Assembly: GCA_949361645.1 (NCBI GenBank) | Contig: OX442417.1 | Span: forward strand, 16,091,427-16,155,426 | DNA length: 64,000 nucleotides | DNA from: Spongilla lacustris | Lineage: Eukaryota > Porifera > Demospongiae > Spongillida > Spongillidae | Reading direction: 5' to 3' | Shown: positions 48,652-62,876 of the stretch, piece after piece | Position numbering within the stretch: the stretch's first letter is position 1 | Layout: the number at the start of each line of letters is the position of its first letter | Made by a program: the position numbers and the translations under genes | The notes under the pieces: model-generated | What the model was told of the DNA's origin: nothing | Databases searched by the model: none | What the model saw: only the letters and a program-made list of their open reading frames with translations

Positions 48652-50597
48652 TTCGCTTGAATATAAATCATGATCAAGCCCGTTGCGTTATCCACTTGAT
48701 TGTTTATTGCAATGCATATTTGAATGAGTACTGCCAGCTGTCTGCATGTATATTGTGCATGTATGCATGTAAGAGCACTGGTACGATCCAAATGATGGCT
48801 ACAAGGTATTGTGCATGTACCCCATCCCAATAGCAAGAACTCCGGTCCAGCATTCCTTCCTATTTACTTAGCCCTATAATTATATCACAGCCAAATGCCC
48901 ATGATATATACAATAATAACTCCATTCTGTTCATTCATGAGTTAAGTAGGAGGAGGAATATGGTACATGCATAAACTGATTATAGCAAGTAGTACAACTC
49001 CTCAAAATGAATTTCAGCAACACTGTTACCAGTGCATCCCACAGGTCATATGCTTCGAGCATGTGCACATTTTTGATGTGGGAGAAACTTACGCAAGTAG
49101 TTATCAGCAATTGACAGTTTGTGGAGCAAATCAAATTCATGTGCAGTACTTGATCATGCAAACATTATTTGATACACGTAAATTGTACCATGTATACAAT
49201 TATATCATTATTATACACATCTGGCACCTAAAGAGCTCCAAAGAGTGCTCCAAAGAAGCGTTGGCTCTTGGGGCTGATGGGGGAGCGCTGCCCCCTAGCT
49301 GGGCGGGAGGGGTGCACCCCTCCCACACCTTTTTCACAATTATGCATGAAACCTGCATCTGGCAGTATGGGCTGTGTGTGCACTACCATACATACATGTA
49401 TTACCCCTCCCCCCAAAGCACAACAAACTATACGGTATAAATGTCATGTCTGGAGTAAAAAACCTAAGCAGTTGCCTAGAGACATTGTATCACGTTCACG
49501 TAATAAAATGGCAAAGCTCGGACAGTGATCCTCTGGCCGATCCAGTTCCTGATCAAACCATGCTGCCAATATAAGCTTGATATACCAAGAGCCCTTTTAA
49601 AGCCATCCATTTAAAAAGATTCTGCATTAGCTGACAAAGCACGGTGTGATTACTGCCACAAGTCCTTATTCTGGGGACCAGACCTTCAGGTCCACTATTG
49701 TACCCAACCCTAGAATGCTTTGTGCTGAGAATTCCAGCAGTACGGCAGGCTGCATAATTTTTATCCATGGCATGCTTATTGTGGGCATTTCTACATGTAT
49801 AGGCGAAGAGTCTCTGTATAGGGACACTTAATACAAACATAATGGAGCCTTGGACGTTCCGTATAGAGAATCAAACCAAAATGGAAGAACAAAAATACAC
49901 ATTATGATTTCCCTCTGCCTGCATGTTGGTAGTGTCATTACTTTGTTCTGAGTCGTGCTGCTCTTTTCTAAGCATTACACCTATAGCTTTTTTCATGTCT
50001 GGTCTTAAAGCATGCTCAAACCTCGCATGTGCTAGTGGCCCACACTAAGCAACAATTACATTTCTGCGCAACCAGCAGACCCATATTCTCATAGGCCTAT
50101 AGTATGGTCTGGCCCCCAGTCAAACAAGCCCAATGCTATCTATGATGACAGGGAGCACTCAACTGTTTTTAGGCATCTACAACGATATCATGAAGAGTGG
50201 CTCTTCAAGCCCTAGGCTGGGGTCAAGGCAATTCCTTCTTTGCTTTGGCCCGCAACACGCACTCTCAAAGGTAAGAATTTTTTTAAAAAAAGGCTAATTT
50301 GAACTACAACGAAAGTTTCCCTTTAAAGGGATGGATGCATTCTGACCATCTACTTCCCCCCCCCCCCCCCCCCCCCCCCCCCTTCTTGCCTTGTGGGTGG
50401 ACCCCGGCCTGTCAGGTCAGGGTCCAACCTGCCAGGCCAGTCCAGTCTGGCTGGCAGGCCTGGCAGGCCTTCAGCAACCCTGGGATTAGCCACTGGTGTC
50501 TGGCACCCATTTACACTCTGGTTGGGGTGCCTGTAAGTGTTTACTCTCGATCTGGAAAGCACTTCACCACAATGATGACTCCTTCAATGACAGAAGT
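48652..50597. other. Sequence replacing the hairpin part of the leader intron in copy C
   Basis: Homology to copies A and B stops after gtttctcctgc (48651) and resumes at tcttcattggtgcaatgttg (50598), apart from a short match near 49445 (gtcatgtctggagtaaaa). The interval includes poly-C (50356-50382) and a G+C-rich block (50395-50490) with repeated caggcc words. No gene recognised. Confidence 0.6.
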
Positions 50598-50938
50598 CTT
50601 CATTGGTGCAATGTTGACTACAAATTCTGGCATTCTGATCTAAAGGCAACTTACATTCAGTGCGCCAAAGCTTAAAATCAGCCACTATGGAAACTATAAG
50701 TGCACATTGTAGTTTGTAAAGTTGGATCTTTTGAACACTTTGTGCATTGTACAACTCTTGGCTACGCAGTAAGACATTATTTTCCACAAGTGACGTAATA
50801 TGACAGGTGGCAAAACAATACCATGTAACTTGATGTATTTATTAATAAACTTCACCGCATTGAGTATTAAATGAAATATAAAATAAATTCTAGCTTTACT
50901 TATCCTTGCCTCATATTTTTTTTCTATAGAATACATAA

Positions 50939-52030
50939 ATGTTTCGTTTCGAAACATGTCCTAACGTACCTGATGAAGGTGGTCGAGGGTGGGGTGTTCC
51001 TGGTCTACTGGAGGTTGAGGGTAGGGTTGTGTGGGGTGGAGAAGGAAGTGGTGTGTACAGATTAGAGGAGAAGGATGAGTGGAAGAGATGGACTGGTGGT
51101 GTTGAGGATGGGGCCACAGTAGGTGTATGTGAAGGAAGGTTGGTGGCTGTGGGAGGTTATAAGAATGGTGTGCTTAGTAAGAAGGTGATGGTGTGGGGAG
51201 GAGGGAAGTGGTCCCTCATGTCAGACATGTTGGTAGGGTGTAGGAGGTCCTGTGTAGTTAGTGTTGGTGGAGGTGGTCTGGTGGTGATGGGAGGGAGAGG
51301 TGATGGGTCCAATCTCTTTGCTACTGTTCAAGTGTTTGATGGCAAGACACAGACCTGGCACTATGGACCATCACTACCTAAGCCATGTAGGGACATGTCC
51401 ACAGTGGTCCATGAAGACCTGGTCTTCTTGATGGGAGGCTGGGGCATGGCCACAGCTGTGTGGTGTGCCAACATCAATGACCTGGTGAGCCATGCACGCT
51501 GACGTTAGAGCTGTGTAGTTGATGTGTGGTGTGTGCTTCACACATGGGCACACACACCAATGATGTCCACACATGCACACTATGTGTACCCAGTGGTGCA
51601 CACATCCACATGACTGCTTGTACATCCACTACGTATCAGACTGCTGTACAGTCACAAGAAGACACACAGGAATCTACCTGGAGAGAACTACCAGATGTAC
51701 CATACAGGGGTTCAGCTGTATGTGTGGTTGATGGTGTGCTCCTTGCCATTGGAGGCTCAGATGGATCAAAGGAGACCTCTGCCATCTATGCCCTCCACCC
51801 TGTTGATCAAAAGTGGCAGCATGTTGGAGACATGCCATTTGAGTGTTCAGATCTAGAAACTCTACTGCTGTCAGGAGGAAGGCTGTTGGTGGTTGATGGG
51901 ATAAGTCAGAGGGTCTTGAGGGTCACTGTGGAAGGTAAGCCATGCAATTGCTATGGTCAGTTCTACTAACCACACAATATTCAGGTCTGGCTAAGGTTTG
52001 CCCTAGTCTGTTGAGCACAGGAAGACAGGT
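50939..52030 (+). pseudogene. Kelch gene copy C, truncated to the propeller
   Basis: Exons 50939-51484 and 51652-51934 match coding exons 1 and 2 of copy A and are open (about 276 aa of kelch repeats; exon 2 is 21 nt shorter). The third exon begins at 51985 with gtctggctaagg but reaches a stop (TGA) at about 52036-52038. The Roc, COR and CARD exons are absent: sequence homologous to the 3' flank (ctctctgcacctcctccctc) resumes near 52455. An internal deletion of about 3.5 kb explains this. It could still make a kelch-only protein. Confidence 0.8.
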
Positions 52031-52039
52031 GGTTCTTTG

Positions 52040-53509
<1,470 letters not shown>

Positions 53510-53542
53510 ATAGGTGTCAATTGCAGTAAGGCATACATTTCA

Positions 53543-53832
53543 TGTACATACCCAACATGGTACTGACCAACATCCCATGGGCTCTACATACCCAACATGG
53601 TACTACCAACATCCCATGGACCCTACATACCCAACATGGTACTACCAACATCCCATGGGCTCTACATACCCAACATGGTACTACCAACATCCCATGGGCT
53701 CTACATACCCAACATGGTACTACCAACATCCCATGGGCTGTACATACCCAACATGGTACTACCAACATCCCATGGGCTCTACATACTCAGCATGGTACTA
53801 CCAACATCCCATGGGCTCTACATACCCAACAT
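53543..53832. repeat. 39-bp minisatellite, about 7.5 copies
   Basis: Unit starts ggtactaccaacatcccatg and ends acatacccaacat. Because 39 is divisible by 3, every stop-free frame stays open, so both strands look coding. No other coding evidence. Confidence 0.93.
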
Positions 53833-54134
53833 GTCCCTGTGTATGCAATATGGCACAAGGAGGAGATACATGAACAGACCTAAAACACCTTGTAGTCTGA
53901 CCTTTTATTGACTACAGTTTATAGAGGTATGGTACCCTGACTAGTTAGGATACCGGGGTCGCACAGGACATGCCCATGGACTAGGCCCTGTCTTATGGTG
54001 TCGACCACAGTGGTTGAATGTCCTTATATGTTATATCATCTAAGAACGAAAAACATCCGCTGCAAAAGCCATGCAAAAGTGGGCGACTATGTAGATCTAC
54101 TCCTACATGTAGTACTGTAGTAACAGCATGCATC

Positions 54135-57100
54135 ATGAGTACGAATAACGAACTGGAAGCGTTCGACAGCTTGTACGATCTCTTGAGAAACAGCTTAACA
54201 ACGGCCGATGTAATAGGAGGGTGCTTTGCAAATCACATCATATCAAGCAGCGAGCGCGATGAGGTACAAGCAGCAGGTACAGCAGGGGAAAAGGCGGCTG
54301 GACTCTTGGATGCTGTCAGGAGAGCGATAGTGATTAGTCCCGCCAATTTCGATACATTTCTCACCATACTTAGCAAAGAGGCAAAATACACTCCACTTGT
54401 GAAACAACTACGTGAGTTTCTGTATTTCTATAAATGTTGTAAAGAATTGGCAAAGTCCAGAAACCGCCGAGCGCCGAGCAGAGGCCCCACGTACCAGGTT
54501 AGTGTGCATGTGACTGTCATGGAGTAGGATATACTACCGGTTAGGGGTATCTATATTCTATAATATTATTATATGGTACTGCAATATTGAGCATTGCATT
54601 GACATGTCTGTTAAACCAAGAACTACACGGCTAGCGCTATATCCTACCGGATACGTAACGCTGAAAATTGCCGATCGTATGCGTTACGGACAGTTGATAC
54701 GGCACCTCAATTGAGGCGTTTAGATTACTAGATGTCCGTTGCAGCTTTGCATGGCATTGCATTTTTTTTTTTTTTTCATATAGACCGAGGGGGGGGGGGG
54801 GGGCAAAAAAAAAAGTTATAGACACCATCCCAAAAATTCTTAAAACCAAGGGCCAGGTCAACCCCCCCCCCCCCCCCCCCCCTCCGCCTTCGAACACGCC
54901 CATTTTTCGACCACGCCCCTTAAAATAATTACGTAATTGACAATTGACCACACCTACAATTAAGATAATAGAAAGCAGGCTTCGTTGCAGATTGCTGTTG
55001 CAGGTGTTGTCACTTCGTCGCTTGCAGCTGGAGACGCTGTTTCACTTGTACCATAGAATTTCGCGATACTCAGTCTCTCGTGCCATGACGTAATGTACAG
55101 GCTGTAGGCCTATCGAATATTACATCCCTGCCCATCAATTAAGGTTTGCGGTACTCCAACACGATTTTGAAGAACGGCACGCATTATCGTTCATGATTTG
55201 GTAAAGTACTCGTTTAAACAATAGCAGGCGGGACATGCTCGCGTGAGGCGTGACCTCATGCATGTTACTTAGTACCAGGTGTATCCGTGGCTTACTTAGT
55301 AGCGTTAGTATAGTTTTAATCTTTACATTGCTTTGCGACGCTTCAATTGTTGCACTATTGGGTAGTGAATTGGTATGAAGGCCACGCCCACGAATTGTGT
55401 CTCAGTCACGTGATAATATGCTTTCCAGCTTACAATCACACTAGATAGGCAGTTAAGCCATATCTTTGCACGAATTGGACACCCATGAACACTACAAACA
55501 ATATGATTCCATCATTATGTTGCTGTAGTGCGAGCTAAAGTGCCAAAAAACAAATTAAGAAAAGTGATGAATTTTTTAAAAAAAAATTTTTTTGGCCAAG
55601 ACCCCCCCCCCCCCCCCCAACTTTTATACCTCATAACTTTTTTTCCTAGACCCCCCCCCTGAAAAAAAAGAATAGCATATTCGTGATGCTCTCAATGAGC
55701 TCTTCAAAGTTGGGGGATGGTGTCTTCCACTTTGTTTTTTGCCCCCCCCCCCCCCCCCCCCCCCCCCCTCGATATATATTTATTAAAGTGACCCAATTCA
55801 ATACTTCTTCAAAAAACACATGCGGGAAATCGGAGGGTAGTCGGGCGGGCCCTACCACCGCGTTTGGTCGGGTAGTAGGGTGACAACTCTGATCTGACAA
55901 GCCTATACATGTACCAAGATTTGTGCAGAACTGTTATGCAATATTTTTGTTGTGAATATCATTATATAATACATGTACATGTACAGAGATAATATGTAAG
56001 GATTGGAAACGAATCACGTGCGAGATAGACTTCAGCAATTTGATGCTCGCAAGCGTGAATCACACCAAAAAAAGGGGGCGGATTTTGTACTTCGAATACC
56101 ACAAGGTAACCAACTACCCTTTTTTGATCTTAATACGGGCAGCGTATACATGTAGATAATCCACCATGGATCCAAAACGGCCCGGCCAAAAAACGAACAC
56201 AGACAGACAGACAGACTATCCACGCATTTACAAATAGATTCATATGAAACGTAATCGCATACTGTTGTTTGTAAACCTTTCCGTACGCTATCTCGTTCCC
56301 AGCGTAAACTCTTCCTCGTCCCAGACTGTCGTATATGTACGGGTTTACGCTGAGAACGAGATGGTGTACGGAAAGGTATACAAACAAAAATTACAACAGT
56401 ATGCGATGATGCAATGTACATTTAGGTTTAGCTGAACAAGAAGCCTGCTTGTGTCATTGTTATGATAGCAGAGTAGGATTTAAGGGGGCTTCTATAAAGG
56501 ACTGAAATTGTAATGTGACACCTTAATTTATCTCAAATTGCGACAAAATTTGATGGTTGAATTCATTTTAGATTACATCCGTCTATTTTTAAACTACAAT
56601 TTGCTTACTAAATCTAAATTGAAACTTCCACTCATATGTTTGTATTACAGTTTCACCTGGACCAACCAAATCACCAGTGGCTCAATGTGGTTGTGGACAA
56701 TGTGCATATGTGGATATTATTTCTCATCGCTGTAATGTGCAACGGGATGGAGTGACTTTTCCCTTCATTAACACAAAGGAGATGTCTGATACTGAAAGAG
56801 ATATATTGATGTACAGACTAGCTACTGAATCACGTAAACTACTGAATAAATTTGATCTTTTTTGCATTGAAATTAATACTTGGTTAGAGCAAAAAGTCTA
56901 TTTAAAAATGTACAAAGATATACTTCAAAATATAACAGCATTTGACGCACTCAATGGCCAGGAGGGTTCTTCTAATTTATTGATGAGCAGAAGCGTGGAA
57001 ATCAGTGCAGCACAAGAGCATCAAACATTACATAATATTGTTAAGGATTATGTAAACTGGTTTAACTATGAACTGCTGGAAGAAATAGTTAATAGAGCAT

Positions 57101-57841
57101 GTCAAAAGCTTAAAATAGTTACAAACGACTGTGGTCTAAACTTGACATCATACGAGACAGAGCTGCATTCTTTTTGTAAACGATGTATATATGAATGCCC
57201 AATACCAGAAAAGGACTTAAACAAACACAGCAAATATCTTTGTGTCAAAGTTCAAATGCCTGAACAATTTATTAAAATCAAAGCCAATAAAATTCGAGAA
57301 TTTCAGGGAGGACTTAGCATTGCCTTGGAACTGACCTCCTACACTCTCAAGCTTTGTCTTGTTGCTGATGGATGTGTAGAAGTTCTATTCAGCATTCCTA
57401 CTTCAGTACACACTGTACTTTTCCCACTAAGCAGTGAGGCACTTTCAAAACTTGTACCACTTGGAGTGATAAAGGTTTGCACTGATGGATATGTTGTTGA
57501 GAGGGACAAAAGCTCAAGTGACTTTAATGTGATAACAGATAATGTAAGTATTTTATTTGTGGAATTTCTGTGTTATAAAGAATATGCTATGCTATGGAGT
57601 AGTTGAAAAATCCGGGGGGAATTGGTTAGTATGCTCTGCAACATGTTCCCCTAAGGATATTGTACACAAACACTTCATAGATCTAGAGTGTAATGTTAGT
57701 GGCTCTGCGATCCCCATAGAACTGGCTAGCTGTTTCACACTAGAAAATAACAGGGATGCAAGGCCCAGACCACCTTGCTGTCATACTCCCCCTCCTGTAC
57801 CACCCCTTGTATTATTAGAACCCCTATCTGTGGAGGATTGA
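54135..57841 (+). CDS. CARD protein with an unfamiliar C-terminal region
   Basis: Three exons with agreeing phases: 54135-54411 (donor gtgagt), 56651-57543 (acceptor gtattacag, donor gtaagt) and 57581-57841 (acceptor gttataaag, stop TGA); 476 aa. Exon 1 is a CARD-like death fold (residues about 8-92; e.g. LYDLLRNSLTTADVIGGCFA, LLDAVRRAIVISPANFDTFL). The second exon starts with a Pro linker and CGCGQCAYVDII, then helical sequence (YVNWFNYELLEEIVNRACQK), a Cys/His-containing stretch, and a beta-rich region (GGLSIALELTSYTLKLCLV, VEVLFSIP). I recall similar EFQGGL...LxLxxVExGCVExLFxIP layouts in invertebrate death-fold proteins but cannot name the domain. The tail is Pro-rich (PPPVPPLVLLEPLSVED). 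Probably a cytosolic adaptor that could pair with the CARD of the kelch-Roc-COR protein; that pairing is inference. Confidence 0.8.
54760..54885. repeat. Homopolymer cluster (T, G, A, C runs) in the CARD gene intron
   Basis: Runs of T (54762-54776), G (about 54788-54803), A (about 54806-54815) and C (54861-54882). A related cluster with C runs occurs at 55602-55617 and 55743-55768. They look like copies of one C-rich element. Confidence 0.7.
55830..55880. repeat. Inverted copy of the 14.0-kb dispersed repeat
   Basis: agtcgggcgggccctaccac is the complement of sequence at 14023-14056. Confidence 0.7.
56256..56405. mobile_element. 150-bp foldback repeat in the CARD gene intron
   Basis: cgcatactgttgtttgtaaa...cctttccgtacgctatctcg pairs with cgagatggtgtacggaaagg...caacagtatgcg; the arms are about 60 nt with small bulges. 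Non-coding, MITE-like. Confidence 0.75.
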
Positions 57842-59394
57842 TAGGTATGTTTACTTTATGAATATATTAAATCATCAGTTATGTGATGTTACTTTCAATT
57901 ATTACCACATCACTTAATATGGCCATGTTGTGGAGAATGGCCGGGTATTAGCTGGGGAATCCCCCTCCCATGTGAAACTTCTTCCGTTCCCTCTCACATC
58001 ACACACGTGTTCATGTCCAGCAAAGTGAATGGAGAAATGTCTACTAACAAGCACGGTTCTTGTACAGAAGCTAAATCTTAAGTTTACACGGCAGATTATG
58101 GTAGTCATAATGATAGGCTATCCTTTGTATATTCTGGTCTCCGTGGAAATGTGTTCACTACAAATTCGAAACGCAGTTTGGTGTTTATTCCATACTTTGT
58201 ACATGAAACATGCCAATGTTTAGTTTCTTCTATTTGTTTCCAATCACTCAGACACAAAATTCAAGTTTACACGTTTGAATATGAATGTCGAACTACCGAG
58301 GCAATTTTTAGAGCAAGTGATATATTTTAGAGACCTACACACAGAATTCGAATGGCACTTTTATGAACCCCACTTCAAAATCTGGGACAATGTTAATGAA
58401 TTATTCATAACTATTGTCATGTTATACATGTATTATAGCTGTGCCTGGACGTACATGCACCAAGCAAGCACCGTCAGAAGTAAACGTAGGGCGTACGAGG
58501 CGCGCGTGCGAACATGCACACTCTAGACTAGCTGCGATCAGACCAACGTGCTTCTGTAAAGCGATTACCGGTAGGTACACGCGTACAAATGATGCAGTTC
58601 TCGGCTAGCGCTAGGCCTACTTCATAATACTATCGACTCGTCGAGCCACTAGCTAGGACAACTCTAGCTTGCTATAGCTAGCGCTAGGTTTGTGTCGAGT
58701 CAGTACCAGTACGTGACGTGCGCAGTAATTAAAAGCAGATCGCGATTCGCATCGACATAGCCGGGTGAGTACGTTTTAATAACGTTCACAGATACATTTG
58801 TGATTGTGGTAGAAGGACTCTACAAATATGTGGTCGAAAGATGTAGGTACTACCGGTAGTATACCAGTCGACATAGCCAAGATGCGTGGTATTTTAAAGG
58901 CTAAACAGGGCATACTATTGCGTATCAACCACTCCTTTTCTAATATCACCAACATAGAGGTGTCGGTGTCTAAAGGTGATGAGCGCTGTTCGTAAGGAAT
59001 TGCGAAGACAGTCGAGCTAGCCAGTGGGTGTGGCTTTAGTAACCGTTTCGCGCGCGTAGAAGTCACTTTACAATTACCGTATACCGCTCGAGTTCCAGCT
59101 AGCTAGCTCCGGTCCTAGCCTAACCGGCCTTGTAACTGGCCTAACTAATGACGAAAACCAAATACCAGAGTGTATAATAGTTGCACTTGTTTTAATTACA
59201 TGTAAAGTAAATAGCCCACGTCACGATCAGGTGATGAAGCTGAATGTTAGAATACAACCTCCTCACACCTGACCCCTCCCTACACCACACCCCTCCCTAC
59301 ACCACACCCCTCCCTACCATCACACCCCTCACACACCTATTAATGTGTTCTCCAATAAGTTACATGCTAACAAGTTTAAGTCATTTGGTCCCCC
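57842..59394. other. Mostly unannotated; one weak small open frame
   Basis: A 55-codon plus-strand frame at 58828-58995 (begins MWSKDVGTTGSIPVDIAKMR) ends beside a possible donor (gttc|gtaagg), and a gtgagt donor-like site lies upstream at 58764. It could be a first coding exon, but there is no supporting homology. The rest shows nothing. Confidence 0.25.
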
Positions 59395-61575
59395 CCCACT
59401 CCCCCCCCCCCCCCCCCCCCCCCCCCCCAACATATATATACTGCACTGTCTATTGTAGAGTCCGGTGATAGTTACATAAAAGTCATTTAGCATTTACCTC
59501 CCTCACCCCCTCACCCAAACATATGACCCATGCATATTGCTATGGCCACTAAACATTACATAGTGTCCTAACAATGTCCCAGAGTAGGGGAAACACTTCA
59601 CTGTCCATTGTTTGAGTCAGGTGATAGAAATTTTAAGTTACACAAAAGTCACTAACTCCCCCCCCCCCCCTCCCCCAAACATATGACCCATGCATATTGC
59701 TATGGCCACTAAACATTACATACTGTCCTAACAATGTCCCAGAGTAAGGGAAACACTTCACTGTCCATTGTTTGAGTCAGGTGATAGAAATTTTAAGTTA
59801 CACAAAAGTCACTAACCCCCCCCCCCCCCTCCCCCAAACATATGACCCATGCATATTGCTATGGCCACTAAACATTACATACTGTCCTAACAATGTCCCA
59901 GAGTAGGGGAAACACTTCACTGTCCATTGTTTGAGTTAGGTGATAGAAATTTTGAGTTACACAAAAGTCACTAACCCCCCCCCCCCCTCCCCCAAACATA
60001 TGACCCATGCATATTGCTATGGCCACTAAACATTACATAGTGTCCTAACAATGTCCCAGAGTAAGGGAAACACTTCACTGTCCATTGTTTGAGTCAGGTG
60101 ATAGAAATTTTAAGTTACACAAAAGTCACTAACCCCCCCCCCCCTCCCCCAAACATATGACCCATGCATATTGCTATGGCCACTAAACATTACATACTGT
60201 CCTAACAATGTCCCAGAGTAGGGGAAACACTTCACTGTCCATTGTTTGAGTCAGGTGATAGAAATTTTAAGTTACACAAAAGTCACTAACCCCCCCCCCC
60301 CCCCCCCTCCCCCAAACATATGACCCATGCATATTGCTATGGCACTAAACATTACATACTGTCCTAACAATGTCCGAAAGTAGGGGAAACACTTCACTGT
60401 CCATTGTTTGAGTCAGGTGATAGGTTACACAAAAGTCACTAACCCCCCCCCCCCCCCCCCCCCCCCAAACATATGACCCATGCATAGCCACTAAACATTA
60501 CATACTGTCATAACAATGTCCCAGAGTAGGGGAAACACTTCACTGTCCATTGTTTGAGTTAGGTGATAGAAATTTTGAGTTACACAAAAGTCACTAACCC
60601 CCCCCCCTCCCCTCCCCTAAACATATGACCCATGCATATTGCTATGGCCACTAAACATTAAATACTGTCCTAACAATGTCCCAGAGTAGGGGAAACACTT
60701 CACTGTCCATTGTTTCACTTTGAGTTAGGTGATAGAAATTTTGAGTTACACAAAAGTCACTACCCCTCCCCCCTCCCCCAAACATATGACCCATGCATAT
60801 TGCTATGGCCACTAAACATTACATACTGTCCTAACAATGTCCCAGAGTAGGGGAAACACTTCACTGTCCATTGTTTGAGTCAGGTGATAGGTTACACAAA
60901 AGTCACTAACCCCCCCCCCCCCTCCCCCAAACATATGACCCATGCATAGCCACTAAACATTACATACTGTCCTAACAATGTCCCAGAGTAGGGGAAACAC
61001 TTCACTGTCCATTGTTTGAGTTAGGTGATAGAAATTTTGAGTTACACAAAAGTCACTAACCCCCCCCCCCTCCCCCAAACATATGACCCATGCATATTGC
61101 TATGGCCACTAAACATTACATACTGTCCTAACAATGTCCCAGAGTAGGGGAAACACTTCACTGTCCATTGTTTCACTTTGAGTTAGGTGATAGAAATTTT
61201 GAGTTACACAAAAGTCACTACCCCTCCCCCCTCCCCCAAACATATGACCCATGCATATTGCTATGGCCATTAAGCATTACATACTGTCCTAACAATGTCC
61301 CAGAGTAAGGGAAACACTTCACTGTCCATTGTTTGAGTCAGGTGATAGAAATTTTAAGTTACACAAAAGTCACTAACCCCCCCCCCCCCCCCTCCCCCAA
61401 ACATATGACCCATGCATATTGCTATGGCCACTAAACATTACATACTGTCCTAACAATGTCCCAGAGTAGGGGAAACACTTCACTGTCCATTGTTTGAGTT
61501 AGGTGATAGAAATTTTGAGTCACAAAAGTCACTAACCCCCCCCCCCTACCTCCCCCAAACATATGACCCATGCAC
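59395..61575. repeat. Satellite array, about 14 units of 150-165 bp with poly-C
   Basis: Each unit contains aaacatatgacccatgcata, ttgctatggccactaaacat, gtcctaacaatgtcccagag, aacacttcactgtccattgt and a C run of 8-25. Variants include a ttgctatgg deletion, a tagaaatttt deletion and a tcactttgag insertion, several of them shared by non-adjacent units (a higher-order pattern). No coding. Confidence 0.95.
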
Positions 61576-62876
61576 TTGTTAGGGTACTTTTCAAAAGTTT
61601 CCATACCTGTATTGAATAATATAACCATGTCAAATACAATAAGTGTGAATACACGTAAATCACAAGAAGGCATAAGAATCCAACTACACTTATCAGGATA
61701 CTGAGTTTCACAATGCACACACTAATGAATATAGCTTCTAATGACAGCTGCATAGGAAAATGTTGGCATATTGGATGGAGGATGATCTGTTGAATGGGAG
61801 GAGAGAGAGAGGATAATACAACACGCACATTGTCAATGGATTGGTTCTCAGTGGCATATGTACCTCTCCATTGTCCCTGCCTCCACCACATTTTGCAGCT
61901 TTGCAGGCGTACCATAATGTGCAGATGATGGAAGGTAGTCAGGGACCATCAAGGTTCTGCACGACCACATTAAAGATGGGTAATTATGGAGGACACACAT
62001 GTATCGGCATGGTACTCTATCTGCTGGCATAGGTAGCGCAAGCAGGCCATTACAGCAAGCTTCTCTTCATATTTATTTATCCTATATATGTAGCCAAATA
62101 CGAACTCTGCATCTTACATCAGATAAGGTACAGCTGCAACACACCTACACAACCATATGTGTACATAAGTAAACAATAGGAAAGCATGTTTGGGGGTGGG
62201 AGGGGAGGAAAGGAGGGTTGGTGTCACTGTGTGTAGGGAAGAAGGGTGGTGTGTGGAAGGGAGACAGTGTGTGGGGTGGGGAGAAGAACCATATTTTGAA
62301 TCAGATAAAAGCAATGTACAACACTGGACAAAAAAGTTGAATTTAGTGTTGTAGATTTTGTGCACGAAATTTCATGTTATGACAGCATTTTGTTCTGCAC
62401 ACTAAATCACATTTCCATTTTGCAGGCTAGAGGAGGATAGGCCTAATTAATGGACCGTTTCATCATGCATTCCACACCGTGTTTCCTACTGCTCGAAAGC
62501 TGTGGTTTACTGAGTCCGAAATCCACATTTACAGCTGTACTATATTTGATGTTTAATTCTGTTCTCATGTTTTTAAGTTATTTTATTGAACTATAATTAT
62601 ACATGTATAACTGTGGGTAATAAAAATTTAATGAATTGAAGCAAATCAAAATATATGTACATAAATGCACACATGTACATAAATGCACACATGTACATAA
62701 TGCACTGTTGTACATGTACAAAAGGGTATCAGTTCTAGCAATGCATACAGCACAAAATACATTGCATATATATGTGTGTGCGGGGTGCAGCTGCTATATG
62801 TACATATGAATGCACATCTCATGGATACATTCAGCAACGCTATATATTACACTGTTCACAGCTCTTTACTATTTGG
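61576..62876. other. No confident gene
   Basis: Minus-strand frames at 61840-62100 read pieces such as KYEEKLAVMACLRYLCQQIE and GTPAKLQNVVEAG in different frames. They look like decayed coding sequence of unknown, perhaps transposon, origin. At 62665-62705 a short acatgtacataaatgcac repeat. Confidence 0.3.

Noticed and set aside
53514..53911. Open frames across the 39-bp repeat on both strands
   Set aside because: The unit length is a multiple of 3, so any stop-free frame stays open; no other coding sign.
58776..59066. 96-codon minus-strand frame
   Set aside because: Lies antisense to a 55-codon plus-strand frame, with no recognisable content and no splice support.
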